Shown one piece after another: positions 1-7,963 of a stretch of 52,267 bases of DNA; positions within the stretch are counted from its first letter, which is position 1, and the number at the start of each line of letters is the position of its first letter. Under the pieces are notes generated by a model. That model searched no databases, was not told where the DNA came from, and was given only the letters and a program-made list of their open reading frames with translations. The stretch is from Paenibacillus sp. Soil522 (GTDB lineage Bacteria; Bacillota; Bacilli; Paenibacillales; Paenibacillaceae), in the NCBI RefSeq assembly GCF_001428245.1, contig NZ_LMRV01000050.1, positions 1 to 52,267 of the forward strand, given 5' to 3'. Made by a program: the position numbers and the translations under genes.

Positions 1-155
1 CCCAACCCAACCCAACCCAACCCAACCCAACCCAACCCAACCCAACCCAACCCAACCCAACCCAACCCAACCCAACAACCCAACCCAACCCAACCCAACC
101 CAACCCAACCCAACCCAACCCAACCCAACCCAACCCAACCCAATCCAACCCAACC
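1..155. repeat. CCCAA pentanucleotide tandem tract
   Basis: About 30 copies of CCCAA fill the first 155 bases, with an insertion near 76 (an extra CAA) and a substitution near 144 (CAATCCAA). The minus strand is a run of TTGGG units, which could form G-quadruplex structure. It abuts the window start, so its full length is unknown. It may be a natural microsatellite or an assembly-edge artefact. No gene is visible from here to 270. Confidence 0.9.
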
Positions 156-270
156 CGTACAACTCTCACTGTTAAGTATCCGTTCGCTGGCATTTGTCTA
201 CCGTCCAGCAAGTAATGCAACACTTTTCCTTCATCTCCGTTTCTCGCGCAAGAGGAGCGGTATCGTCCTG

Positions 271-1185
271 TTAAGGCTTATAATAATGGCGAAGATATGA
301 GGTAGGCGCTTCGCCAAGCACTTTTTTAAACACTCTGCTAAAATAATACGGATTTTTATAGCCGAGCCGCTCGCTGATTTCCGATATGTTCAAGGAAGTG
401 TTTCTCATGATGTCGATCGCTTTGTTCATTCGCAGTTTCGTATGGGCTTCGATGATGCTTTGTCCGGTCTGCTTCTTGAACGAGGCCGATAAGTAGCTGT
501 AATTGAGGCTAAGCTCCCCGCTTAGCTTTGCCGAATCGAACTCGCCGTTCGAATGCTGGGCCAAATAGCTCATCACTCTGCCCGCAATCGTATGCGCTTT
601 ACCGCCATTTGATTCCGGGCTTTCCTGCGTTAAGGAAGCCTCATGCAAATCCAAAAACAATTGAAAGACGAGAATGCTGGACCTGGTCATGCCATGCATC
701 TTAAGCTGGCGGTAATCGCCCAGCAGCGTTAGCAGCCGCTGCGCCAATCCTTGATGCAAGGGTGAGGTTCCGTATTTGGCCAGCGTAAAGCGGTACTCAT
801 AATGATGGGGGTAGAAATATCCGAGCTCGGGCATCGGGAGATGCTCGCTATAGGAAACCCGTTCGTCAAGGGCGGTAATGAAATGAATCCAGTACCAGGA
901 GGTTCCAGGCTCGGTCTTCGGCAGCCCCCAGTGGTGAAGCCCCTTTTTCAAAAACAAATGCTCCTGTTCGCGGACGATATATTCCGTTCCTTCCTCAATG
1001 ACCTGCATGCTTCCCTTCGTCACGAACAGAAACACATCATAATCCAATAAACGATCGGGATGCGTATAGACATTTGCGATCTGATTCCAGCCCATATCCC
1101 TTACGAGCGGCAGCCGGTCGGCAGTGAGACTGATGTTCGTATCGATGCGGAGAACCTCCCCTGCTTTATTATTCATTTCGTTCAT
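271..1185 (-). CDS. AraC-family transcriptional regulator
   Basis: About 304 residues. The N-terminal half is a cupin-like sugar-sensing region with PKTEPGTSWYWIHF, and the C-terminal 100 residues form the two-HTH AraC domain ending in NPYYFSRVFKKVLGEAPTSY. I start it at 1185 rather than the first in-frame ATG at 1212 because AGGT lies 6 bases upstream of this ATG and the extra nine residues look non-coding. It is divergent from the DUF1680 glycosidase at 1293 with about 107 bases between starts, so it probably activates that gene in response to a plant oligosaccharide. The actual inducer cannot be read from sequence. Confidence 0.88.
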   Translation of the reverse strand: MNEMNNKAGEVLRIDTNISLTADRLPLVRDMGWNQIANVYTHPDRLLDYDVFLFVTKGSMQVIEEGTEYIVREQEHLFLKKGLHHWGLPKTEPGTSWYWIHFITALDERVSYSEHLPMPELGYFYPHHYEYRFTLAKYGTSPLHQGLAQRLLTLLGDYRQLKMHGMTRSSILVFQLFLDLHEASLTQESPESNGGKAHTIAGRVMSYLAQHSNGEFDSAKLSGELSLNYSYLSASFKKQTGQSIIEAHTKLRMNKAIDIMRNTSLNISEISERLGYKNPYYFSRVFKKVLGEAPTSYLRHYYKP

Positions 1186-1292
1186 TGTATTACCTAAAAA
1201 AAGTATATGCAATTATAGGTTTCGTGCATTTATCCCTATTTTTATTGCGTTTAAAATGAGTATAAGGAACAAAAATAGGGAGGGCGTTTAAG

Positions 1293-3182
1293 ATGTTTAA
1301 GGTGTTGTCCGAATACCCGGCTGGTCATATCCAATTAGCGGAAGGGCCGTTGAAAGCGCGATTTGAGCTAAACAAACAATATGTGATGAGCCTTACGAAT
1401 CAAAATCTGCTCCGCAGCTTTTATTTGGAAGCGGGGCTATGGAGCTATAGCGGCAACGGCGGAACGACGACGGCGTCCACGACGAGCATGGACGGACCGG
1501 AGCATTGGCATTGGGGCTGGGAATCGCCGACCTGCGAGCTGCGCGGTCATATGATGGGACATTGGCTCTCGGCTGCGGCTCGTATTTTTGCGCAAACGAA
1601 GGATATGCTGGTCAAAGCAAAGGCGGATCATATTGTTTCGGAGCTGGCAAAATGCCAGGAAGCGAGCGGCGGAGAATGGCTGGCAGCGTTTCCTGAAACG
1701 TTTATGCATCGGCTCGTTAGCGGCAAGTGGGTATGGGCGCCTCATTATACCGTTCATAAGCTGCTAATGGGCTTATACGAAATGTATGCCGTTGCGGGAA
1801 ATGAGCAGGCGCTCGTCATTATGAGAGGGATGGCGTCATGGTTTGACCGCTGGACCAGCAGCTTCCCTCAGGAGCAAATGGATGAGCTGCTCGATATGGA
1901 AACCGGCGGCATGCTGGAAGTATGGGCCGATTTATACGGGGCGACAGAGGATGAGAAGCATTTTAAACTCCTGTACCGGTATGATCGCAGACGTTTTTTT
2001 GATGCGCTGCTGGCTGGACAAGATGTGCTCACCAACAAGCATGCGAATACGCAAATTCCGGAAATTTTGGGCGCCGCCAGAGCCTATGAAGTGACTGGCG
2101 ATGAAAGGTTCCGCATGGTGACTGAAGCGTTCTGGAAGTGCGCGGTAACGGATCGCGGCTTCTTGTGTACCGGTGCAGGAGATAATGCCGAGCTATGGAT
2201 GCCGGCGGAAGAGATGGCTGCCCGGCTTGGCGTCGGCCAGGAGCATTGCTGCAATTATAATATGATGCGCCTGTCTCAGTATTTGCTTCGATGGACGGGA
2301 AACGCGGCCTATGCGGATTATTGGGAGCGCAGATTCGTCAATGGCGTTCTCGCTCATCAACACGGAGAAACGGGCATGATCTCGTATTTCTTAGGGCTTG
2401 GCGCGGGCAGCCGCAAAACATGGGGCTCGGAAACGCAGCATTTCTGGTGCTGTCACGGTACGCTTGTTCAAGCAAACGCATCCTATGAGACGCAAATTTT
2501 TATGGAAGATGAACATGGCGTAACCGTCTCGCAGTGGATCCCTTCGAGCGTGCGGTTTGAGCGGGAGGGCCGTGAGATTGGACTTCGAATCGAGCAGGAC
2601 GGGCAAAATGGCATATATCCGCTTAACGGTTGGTCGGTTACAGGAATGACGGCGATTACGAAGGTAGATAGTAAGCCGATACCGGTTCATCGGCCGGATC
2701 GTTTCATTTACCGGTTGACGGTTGCCTGCAGCAGGGAATCGGAATTCAACTTGAAGCTAAGGCTCCCTTGGTGGCTGAACGGGGCTGCGGAAATTTCGGT
2801 AAATGGGGCGGCCGAGGCCGGTCCATTCCACAGCTCCTCCTATTATGAGCTAAAGCGCGTATGGTGTGACGGAGATATCATTACAGTTGAGCTTCCGAAG
2901 AAGCTAACGACCGAGCAGCTTCCCGGCGAGCCTGATACGGCTGCCTTTATGGACGGGCCTATCGTGCTTGCGGGCTTGGCAGACGAAGAACGCCGTTTGT
3001 ACGGCGATCCGGAACTGCCGGAGTCGCTGCTCGTGCCGGATCGAGAGAGGCATCATGGCTGGTGGAATCCCGGCTATTACCGGACTGCAGGCCAAGACCG
3101 CGGCATCCGCTTTATTCCGCTTTATGAGATAAAGGACGAAGCCTATACGGTGTATTTTCCGATAAAGAACGCTTTGCAATAA
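1293..3182 (+). CDS. DUF1680 glycoside hydrolase (GH127/GH146 superfamily)
   Basis: 629 residues with no signal peptide, so probably cytoplasmic. An (alpha/alpha)6-type domain is followed by beta-rich C-terminal regions. The Zn/thiol active-site pattern of beta-L-arabinofuranosidases is visible as E317-H-C319 (EHCCNYNMMRL) and C386-C387 in FWCCHGT. These are closer to the wording of GH146-like enzymes (CxTYNMLKL, FWCCVGT) than to GH127. In this superfamily a cysteine acts as nucleophile on beta-L-arabinofuranosides. The ATG has a good GGGAGGG ribosome site. The gene is monocistronic, ending at a terminator, and pairs with the divergent AraC gene. The substrate is inferred to be an arabinose-containing side chain; other uses are possible for this poorly sampled subgroup. 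Confidence 0.85.
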   Translation: MFKVLSEYPAGHIQLAEGPLKARFELNKQYVMSLTNQNLLRSFYLEAGLWSYSGNGGTTTASTTSMDGPEHWHWGWESPTCELRGHMMGHWLSAAARIFAQTKDMLVKAKADHIVSELAKCQEASGGEWLAAFPETFMHRLVSGKWVWAPHYTVHKLLMGLYEMYAVAGNEQALVIMRGMASWFDRWTSSFPQEQMDELLDMETGGMLEVWADLYGATEDEKHFKLLYRYDRRRFFDALLAGQDVLTNKHANTQIPEILGAARAYEVTGDERFRMVTEAFWKCAVTDRGFLCTGAGDNAELWMPAEEMAARLGVGQEHCCNYNMMRLSQYLLRWTGNAAYADYWERRFVNGVLAHQHGETGMISYFLGLGAGSRKTWGSETQHFWCCHGTLVQANASYETQIFMEDEHGVTVSQWIPSSVRFEREGREIGLRIEQDGQNGIYPLNGWSVTGMTAITKVDSKPIPVHRPDRFIYRLTVACSRESEFNLKLRLPWWLNGAAEISVNGAAEAGPFHSSSYYELKRVWCDGDIITVELPKKLTTEQLPGEPDTAAFMDGPIVLAGLADEERRLYGDPELPESLLVPDRERHHGWWNPGYYRTAGQDRGIRFIPLYEIKDEAYTVYFPIKNALQ

Positions 3183-3203
3183 AAGAAATAAGCATTGCAG
3201 AGA

Positions 3204-3240
3204 AAAACGGCTCATTTGTAACCTCAATGAGCCGTTTTAA
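3204..3240 (+). terminator. Rho-independent terminator after DUF1680 gene
   Basis: Perfect 13-base stem AAAACGGCTCATT / AATGAGCCGTTTT with a 9-base loop, located 21 bases past the stop codon. Confidence 0.85.
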
Positions 3241-3352
3241 CAGAACTTTAGCATCTTTCGCCGTTTTGGATTTTTATTGAAATAGATGTATCAAAACTCA
3301 ACTCATAGGGAATAATAAAACTAAAACTGGATCGGGAAGAGTTGATTATCCC

Positions 3353-3592
3353 ATGTTCTTTAAAAAATTCGTTGATGGCGAAATGAACGATTTCATTTTT
3401 GTTCAAAATAAAAATGATGAGCTTATTGAAATATCGCCTGAAGATGTCCTAATCATTAGCAGTCAAAATGGTAAAGAAGATGGGCTGGCTGTATTCCAAA
3501 CCACGACAGGTACTTACTACGCCATTCACACAGAGGAAGCAACTAGAAAGTTGGCGGAATATGTTGGCGTTCCATTTGAATTAGTAAGATAA
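3353..3592 (+). CDS. Small protein of unknown function
   Basis: 79 residues, acidic, beta-rich in appearance (FIFVQNKNDELIEISPEDVLII ... YYAIHTEEATRKLAEY). The stretch with ISPEDVLII faintly recalls the front half of a LytTR DNA-binding domain, but it is too short for a full one. No convincing ribosome site precedes the ATG at 3353; a second ATG at 3383 is possible. It is flanked by terminators on both sides, so it is a single-gene unit. Function not recognised. Confidence 0.6.
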   Translation: MFFKKFVDGEMNDFIFVQNKNDELIEISPEDVLIISSQNGKEDGLAVFQTTTGTYYAIHTEEATRKLAEYVGVPFELVR

Positions 3593-3629
3593 TGCCCGAA
3601 TTTAAACAATTCTCTTTTTTGAAAAAAGA

Positions 3630-3665
3630 AAGAACCGTTCTTAATAGAGCCGGTTCTATTTTGTG
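3630..3665 (+). terminator. Likely terminator after small protein
   Basis: Stem AGAACCG / CGGTTCT with a 13-base loop followed by ATTTTGTGTTTT, downstream of the stop at 3592. Confidence 0.65.
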
Positions 3666-3695
3666 TTTTATTAAGTTATATTTTGAGTTTTACTG

Positions 3696-3735
3696 AAACA
3701 GCCCTCCATACTCATAAGAGTATGGAGGGCTGTTC
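3696..3735 (-). terminator. Strong hairpin terminator for the stalk-domain protein
   Basis: A 17-base perfect stem AACAGCCCTCCATACTC with loop ATAA. It lies 20 bases beyond the stop of the minus-strand gene; A residues upstream become U on that transcript. It could also act on the plus strand. Confidence 0.8.
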
Positions 3736-3754
3736 TTAGTTAACGTGCTTACAA

Positions 3755-4534
3755 TTAAGCTTCCGTATTTTTGTCGATGATAATGGCGCTGGAAGTTTCT
3801 GTATCCCATGTTACATTGGTGTTTAGTGCTTCGCTAAGAAAACGTAATGGGACTAGAACTCTGTTGCTTTTGACCTTACCGGCAACGTCAAGCGTAACCG
3901 ACTTCCCGTTTATCGTCGCGGTTTTGCTGCCAAGCGTCAGTTTGACTTCAACACCGTCACGTGTAACGGTCACCGTTTTCGAAACATTATCATAGGTGAC
4001 TACGGCGTTTAGCGACTCGGAGATCGCGCGGAACGGGATAAGCGTGCGGCCGCTCTCCACAACCGGGGATACTTCAAAGCCAAGCGTTTTGCCATTTACA
4101 TAAACTTTAACTTTTTTGTCGCCAAGCTTCACTTTTAGCTTGCTAAGAATCTTATATTCTTCGATATTGGCAGGATCCTGCGAGACAACCTCGGCTTGCA
4201 CATCCGCTGCAGCTTCTAGTTCTCCATCCTTCTCCAATGCAGTGACCAGTGTAGCTAAACTAGCGTCAGCATTCACGTCAATGTTATATTTTGTTTTAAG
4301 CAGCTCGGCAATCCGAGCGCCTGCTGGTTTATCTTTAACGTTCTCATAGGCGTTTTGAAGACCTTTCGAGCCATCGTTCTTCTCGTCACCAGAAACGGAG
4401 CCGCTCACAGTACCGTCTTCTATTTCCGCTTGAATAGTTGTGTCGTTTGTTCCTTGATTTTGAGGAGCGGCAAATGCAGTGGACGCCATAAGACTGAGTG
4501 AAATGACACCAGCCCAAATTACGGATTTTTTCAT
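3755..4534 (-). CDS. Exported protein with copper amine oxidase N-terminal (stalk) domain
   Basis: 259 residues when started at 4534, where GGAGGT sits 7 bases upstream and the protein opens with a signal peptide MKKSVIWAGVISLSL...ASTAFA. The middle is acidic and helical (about residues 25-130). The C-terminal 110 residues carry the two-repeat stalk domain typical of Paenibacillus surface proteins: VYVNGKTLGFEVSPVVESG, LIPFRAISESLNAVV, then INGKSVTLDV and LVPLRFLSEALNTNVTWD. The domain is thought to act in cell-surface architecture or binding; catalysis is not expected. An upstream in-frame extension to 4786 overlaps the neighbouring AraC gene and is not credible. Confidence 0.85.
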   Translation of the reverse strand: MKKSVIWAGVISLSLMASTAFAAPQNQGTNDTTIQAEIEDGTVSGSVSGDEKNDGSKGLQNAYENVKDKPAGARIAELLKTKYNIDVNADASLATLVTALEKDGELEAAADVQAEVVSQDPANIEEYKILSKLKVKLGDKKVKVYVNGKTLGFEVSPVVESGRTLIPFRAISESLNAVVTYDNVSKTVTVTRDGVEVKLTLGSKTATINGKSVTLDVAGKVKSNRVLVPLRFLSEALNTNVTWDTETSSAIIIDKNTEA

Positions 4535-4631
4535 TTTATTACCTCCATGAGTATGTATTGTGTGCAACACATACAAGTATTCGGCCGCGATAATGGTTTT
4601 TTGTGGGTATATAAATAAATTTATTGACCAC

Positions 4632-5504
4632 TCATGTCGTATATTGCTTACGAAACTTCGTCGGCGGCATACCGATTTGACGAGTGAAGCAATTGGAGAA
4701 ATAAGGGACGTTCTCGAAACCGACGTATCCGGCGATTTCAGCAACGGGCCACTCTGTCTTGAGCAGCAGGAGCTTGGCCTGTTCAAGCCGGTATTTGGAC
4801 AAATAGTCGACCGGTGTCATGCCGTATACCTGCTTCATGCACCTTGTAATGTAGTTGTAATGAAAATTGAGCGCTTCGGCCATCGTTTTGCTCGTCATTT
4901 CAGTGCGGTAATTGTTTTTAATAAAGGCCTCGGCCTTCTCCGCAAGTGTGACGGATGGGCTCGTATAGCTGTCGTTTTGACGTAAATCCATCATGCGCAG
5001 CAGCTCCTCGAAAGTTTGCTGCTGCGTCCAGAAGGCGCTCGATTGACGCTCCCCGCCCGCTTTGTTCAGCGTCCGCATTAAGCGGTACGCTTGCTCGGGA
5101 TATGGGAGCGTCCATGCTTTTTGGAGATGAAGCGAATAGGGCGACGTTAGAAAACGATTATAATGCGCGTCGTGGTTGATGCTGGCATGATCAAGACCAG
5201 ACTGCTGCCATTCCCCTACCGCCAGAAAATGAACCCAATAGAAGACAGTCTTGTCCTCCGACGGCTTCACCGAATAATGATAACGGTCGGGAAGCAGCAG
5301 AAGAGACTGCCCTTCCGTCAATTGCCATGTGCGATCCTCTTCGCCAATGAATAAACAGCCGGATTCTACAATGATCAGGTCAAATAAGCCAAGCTGCTTC
5401 CGGTTCGGATGCTGATCGCCCCGCTTTTGAACGGTAACGCCGCTTTCTAAGTAATAGGGAAGCGGCGGCGCTGTGAAATAGACATGCTCTGATGCTTCTG
5501 TCAT
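4632..5504 (-). CDS. AraC-family transcriptional regulator
   Basis: 290 residues: an N-terminal cupin sensor (ESGCLFIGEEDRTWQLTEGQ, FYWVHF) and a C-terminal AraC HTH pair (KTMAEALNFHYNYITRCMKQVYGMTP; VAEIAGYVGFENVPYFSNCF). GGAGAGTGG precedes the ATG. It is divergent from the GH127 gene at 5642 with about 137 bases of shared regulatory region, the same organisation as the 271-3182 pair, so it is probably the local activator of that enzyme. Inducer unknown. Confidence 0.88.
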   Translation of the reverse strand: MTEASEHVYFTAPPLPYYLESGVTVQKRGDQHPNRKQLGLFDLIIVESGCLFIGEEDRTWQLTEGQSLLLLPDRYHYSVKPSEDKTVFYWVHFLAVGEWQQSGLDHASINHDAHYNRFLTSPYSLHLQKAWTLPYPEQAYRLMRTLNKAGGERQSSAFWTQQQTFEELLRMMDLRQNDSYTSPSVTLAEKAEAFIKNNYRTEMTSKTMAEALNFHYNYITRCMKQVYGMTPVDYLSKYRLEQAKLLLLKTEWPVAEIAGYVGFENVPYFSNCFTRQIGMPPTKFRKQYTT

Positions 5505-5641
5505 TCTTTTCCACTCTCCAGGCCAGTGTGAAATTTTATAAGAAATAGGTTATTTACGTTCGTATTTATGTTTTATTCTAACGCATAAAATAGAAATCAG
5601 CAGTATGAAATTTAATAGATGTTGGAGAGGTGCGGGTGCGA

Positions 5642-7615
5642 ATGGGACAAGCAGTTAGCAAGGGTAACGCGAAGCCGGTATCACTTAAGCAAGTGAATAT
5701 TACGGATCAATTCTGGAATTATTATATTAACCTGGTCAGGGATGTTGTTGTTCCTTATCAATGGGATGCCATAAACGACCGAGTTGAAGGAGCAGAGCGA
5801 AGCGGGGCGGTCAGCAACTTTAAAATTGCGGCCGGTTTAGAAAAAGGCGACTTTTACGGTTATGTATTTCAAGATACCGACGTAGCCAAATGGCTGGAGG
5901 CGGTATCCTATTTGCTTGAAACGAAGCGTGATGCGGCCCTTGAGCAGGTTGCCGATGAGATGATCGACATTATCGGCAAGGCTCAGCAGCCGGACGGTTA
6001 TTTGAATACGTTCTATACGATCAAGGAGCCCGGCAAAAAGTGGACGAATTTAACCGAGTGCCATGAGCTTTACTCTGCCGGACATATGATTGAAGCCGGC
6101 GTTGCTTACTTTAAAGCGACCGGCAAGCGGAAGCTGCTTGATATCGTATGCCGCATCGCGGACGATATCGCGGTCGTATTCGGCGACGGACCCGGACAAA
6201 TTGCCGGCTATGACGGTCATCAGGAGGTCGAGCTTGCGCTGGTGAAGCTCTATGAAACGACCGGCAACCGCAAATATTTGGAGCTCAGCAGCTACTTCAT
6301 CGATAAGCGCGGACAGCAGCCGAGCTTCTTCGAGGCGGAGGCTGACCGCAGGGGCAGAACGACGCATTGGAATAATAACAAAATCCATATCGACCCCGAA
6401 TATTTTCAAACCCATCTGCCTGTCCGCGAGCAGGAAGCGGCTGTCGGTCACGCGGTACGTGTCGTATACATGCTGGCAGGCATGGCGGACGTTGCGCGTG
6501 AGACCGGCGACGAGTCTTTGCTGGAGGCATGCCGCAGGCTGTGGGATAATATTGCCGCGAAGCAGATGTACATTACGGGCGGCATCGGTTCGATGGCTCA
6601 TGGCGAGGCGTTTTCCTTTGACTATGATTTGCCTAACGATACCGTTTATTCGGAGACATGCGCATCGATCGGTCTGATTTTCTTCGCGCATAGGATGCTG
6701 CAGCTTGAGCCTAATAGCCGCTACGCGGACGTCATGGAGCGCGCTTTGTTCAATACGGTCATCGCAGGAATGTCACGCGACGGCAGACATTTCTTTTATG
6801 TGAACCCGCTGGAGGTATCGCCGGACGTATGCGAGGGAAAAAATAAAAACTATAACCATGTGAAGCCGGTTCGCCAAGAATGGTTCGGCTGCGCATGCTG
6901 TCCGCCGAATATTGCCCGGTTGCTAGCCTCCCTTGGCGAGTATTTGTACTCAACGAAAGGGAATACCATTTATTCGCATCTATATATCGGCGGCGACATG
7001 GAGCTCTCATTAGGAGATACAAAAATTAAGCTAAATCAGCAATCCGGCATGCCTTGGGATGGAGCTGCGCGCTTCGAGATCACGCTTGATCAGCCGGCTG
7101 CGTTTTCATTGGCGCTGCGCATTCCGGATTGGTCCACGAATGCAACCGTACTCATTAACGGTGAGGCTTACAGCATCACAGATAAAATCGTAGACGGCTA
7201 TGCACGTATCGAACGGCTTTGGATATCAGGCGACAACGTCGAGCTTACGCTCGAAATGCCGATTATGCGCGTAAGAAGCCATCCGCTCGTTAAGCAAAAC
7301 GCCGGTAAAGTTGCGCTGCAGCGCGGACCGCTCGTTTATTGCGTAGAGGAAGCCGATAACGGCCCGCAGCTGCAGCAGCTGCTGCTGCCGCAGGACGCCA
7401 AACTCGAGGCATCATTTGATGAACAGCTGGTAGGGGGAATTGAAGTTATTAAGGCGCAAGGACTGAAGCTTCAATACGAGCAGTGGGGCACGCAGCTGTA
7501 CCGCTCGAATGCTGAAGCCGCACTTGAGCCGACGAGTCTTACCTTTATTCCTTATTACGCATGGGCGAACCGCGGCAAAGGCGAAATGGCTGTTTGGGTG
7601 AAGGAACGGTTATAA
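5642..7615 (+). CDS. GH127 beta-L-arabinofuranosidase
   Basis: 657 residues with the ATG at 5642, preceded by GGAGAGG; in-frame GTG codons at 5630 and 5636 overlap or crowd that ribosome site. With this start the catalytic residues fall at E322 (GEAFSFDYDL, acid/base), E338 and C340 (SETCASIGL), and C419-C420 in CACCPPN. These are nearly the numbers of the characterised Bifidobacterium longum HypBA1 (E322, E338, C340, C417, C418; family knowledge), so the Zn-thiolate catalytic machinery is complete. No signal peptide is seen, so it should act on imported beta-L-arabinofuranosyl oligosaccharides. Monocistronic, followed by a terminator. Confidence 0.92.
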   Translation: MGQAVSKGNAKPVSLKQVNITDQFWNYYINLVRDVVVPYQWDAINDRVEGAERSGAVSNFKIAAGLEKGDFYGYVFQDTDVAKWLEAVSYLLETKRDAALEQVADEMIDIIGKAQQPDGYLNTFYTIKEPGKKWTNLTECHELYSAGHMIEAGVAYFKATGKRKLLDIVCRIADDIAVVFGDGPGQIAGYDGHQEVELALVKLYETTGNRKYLELSSYFIDKRGQQPSFFEAEADRRGRTTHWNNNKIHIDPEYFQTHLPVREQEAAVGHAVRVVYMLAGMADVARETGDESLLEACRRLWDNIAAKQMYITGGIGSMAHGEAFSFDYDLPNDTVYSETCASIGLIFFAHRMLQLEPNSRYADVMERALFNTVIAGMSRDGRHFFYVNPLEVSPDVCEGKNKNYNHVKPVRQEWFGCACCPPNIARLLASLGEYLYSTKGNTIYSHLYIGGDMELSLGDTKIKLNQQSGMPWDGAARFEITLDQPAAFSLALRIPDWSTNATVLINGEAYSITDKIVDGYARIERLWISGDNVELTLEMPIMRVRSHPLVKQNAGKVALQRGPLVYCVEEADNGPQLQQLLLPQDAKLEASFDEQLVGGIEVIKAQGLKLQYEQWGTQLYRSNAEAALEPTSLTFIPYYAWANRGKGEMAVWVKERL

Positions 7616-7656
7616 GGAGCATGTAATTCCTGCATGCTCTGAACTAAGAAGATACG

Positions 7657-7702
7657 AGGCGATCGCCTTCCGGATTATACCGGGAGGCGATCGCCTATTT
7701 GT
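7657..7702 (+). terminator. Terminator after GH127
   Basis: Long hairpin: AGGCGATCGCCTTCCGG (7657-7673) pairs with CCGGGAGGCGATCGCCT (7680-7696) around the loop ATTATA, with only one G-U pair. The following U-tract (ATTTGT) is weak. Each arm also contains the self-complementary GGCGATCGCC. Confidence 0.75.
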
Positions 7703-7963
7703 ATTGAAAATTATATCGTTTATAGGCTTGACACTATACTTTTTACATTGTGCGGATTTTTTATTGAAATTACAATTTAATTAATTGAGATTTAGCCGGC
7801 TTATTTTCATACTAAAATGGCCACTATAACGTTTATGGCAGAAATTGTGTTTAATAATTAAACCTATAAGGGTGGACACAAACGATGATCACAATACAGA
7901 ATGTAATGGATGAGCGGTATCACGGCTATTGGATGCTGAGGCAGATTTGAATAGGAGGCAAAG
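7703..7963. other. Intergenic leader before yesN-like gene
   Basis: 260 AT-rich bases. A TTGACA hexamer occurs near 7728 but no well-spaced -10 follows. A 21-codon frame (7885-7950, MITIQNVMDERYHGYWMLRQI) lies just before the regulator and ends 13 bases before its ATG. It has only a poor ribosome site (GGGTGG) and no recognisable homology, so I do not call it a gene. Confidence 0.4.

Noticed and set aside
1..155. CRISPR-like array
   Set aside because: The unit is a 5-base microsatellite with no spacers.
4535..4786. N-terminal extension of the stalk-domain protein
   Set aside because: It reads through the end of the AraC gene region and precedes the clear signal peptide and ribosome site at 4534.
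7885..7950. 21-codon frame before yesN
   Set aside because: Only a poor ribosome site and no support for a leader peptide function; kept as a note in the intergenic entry.
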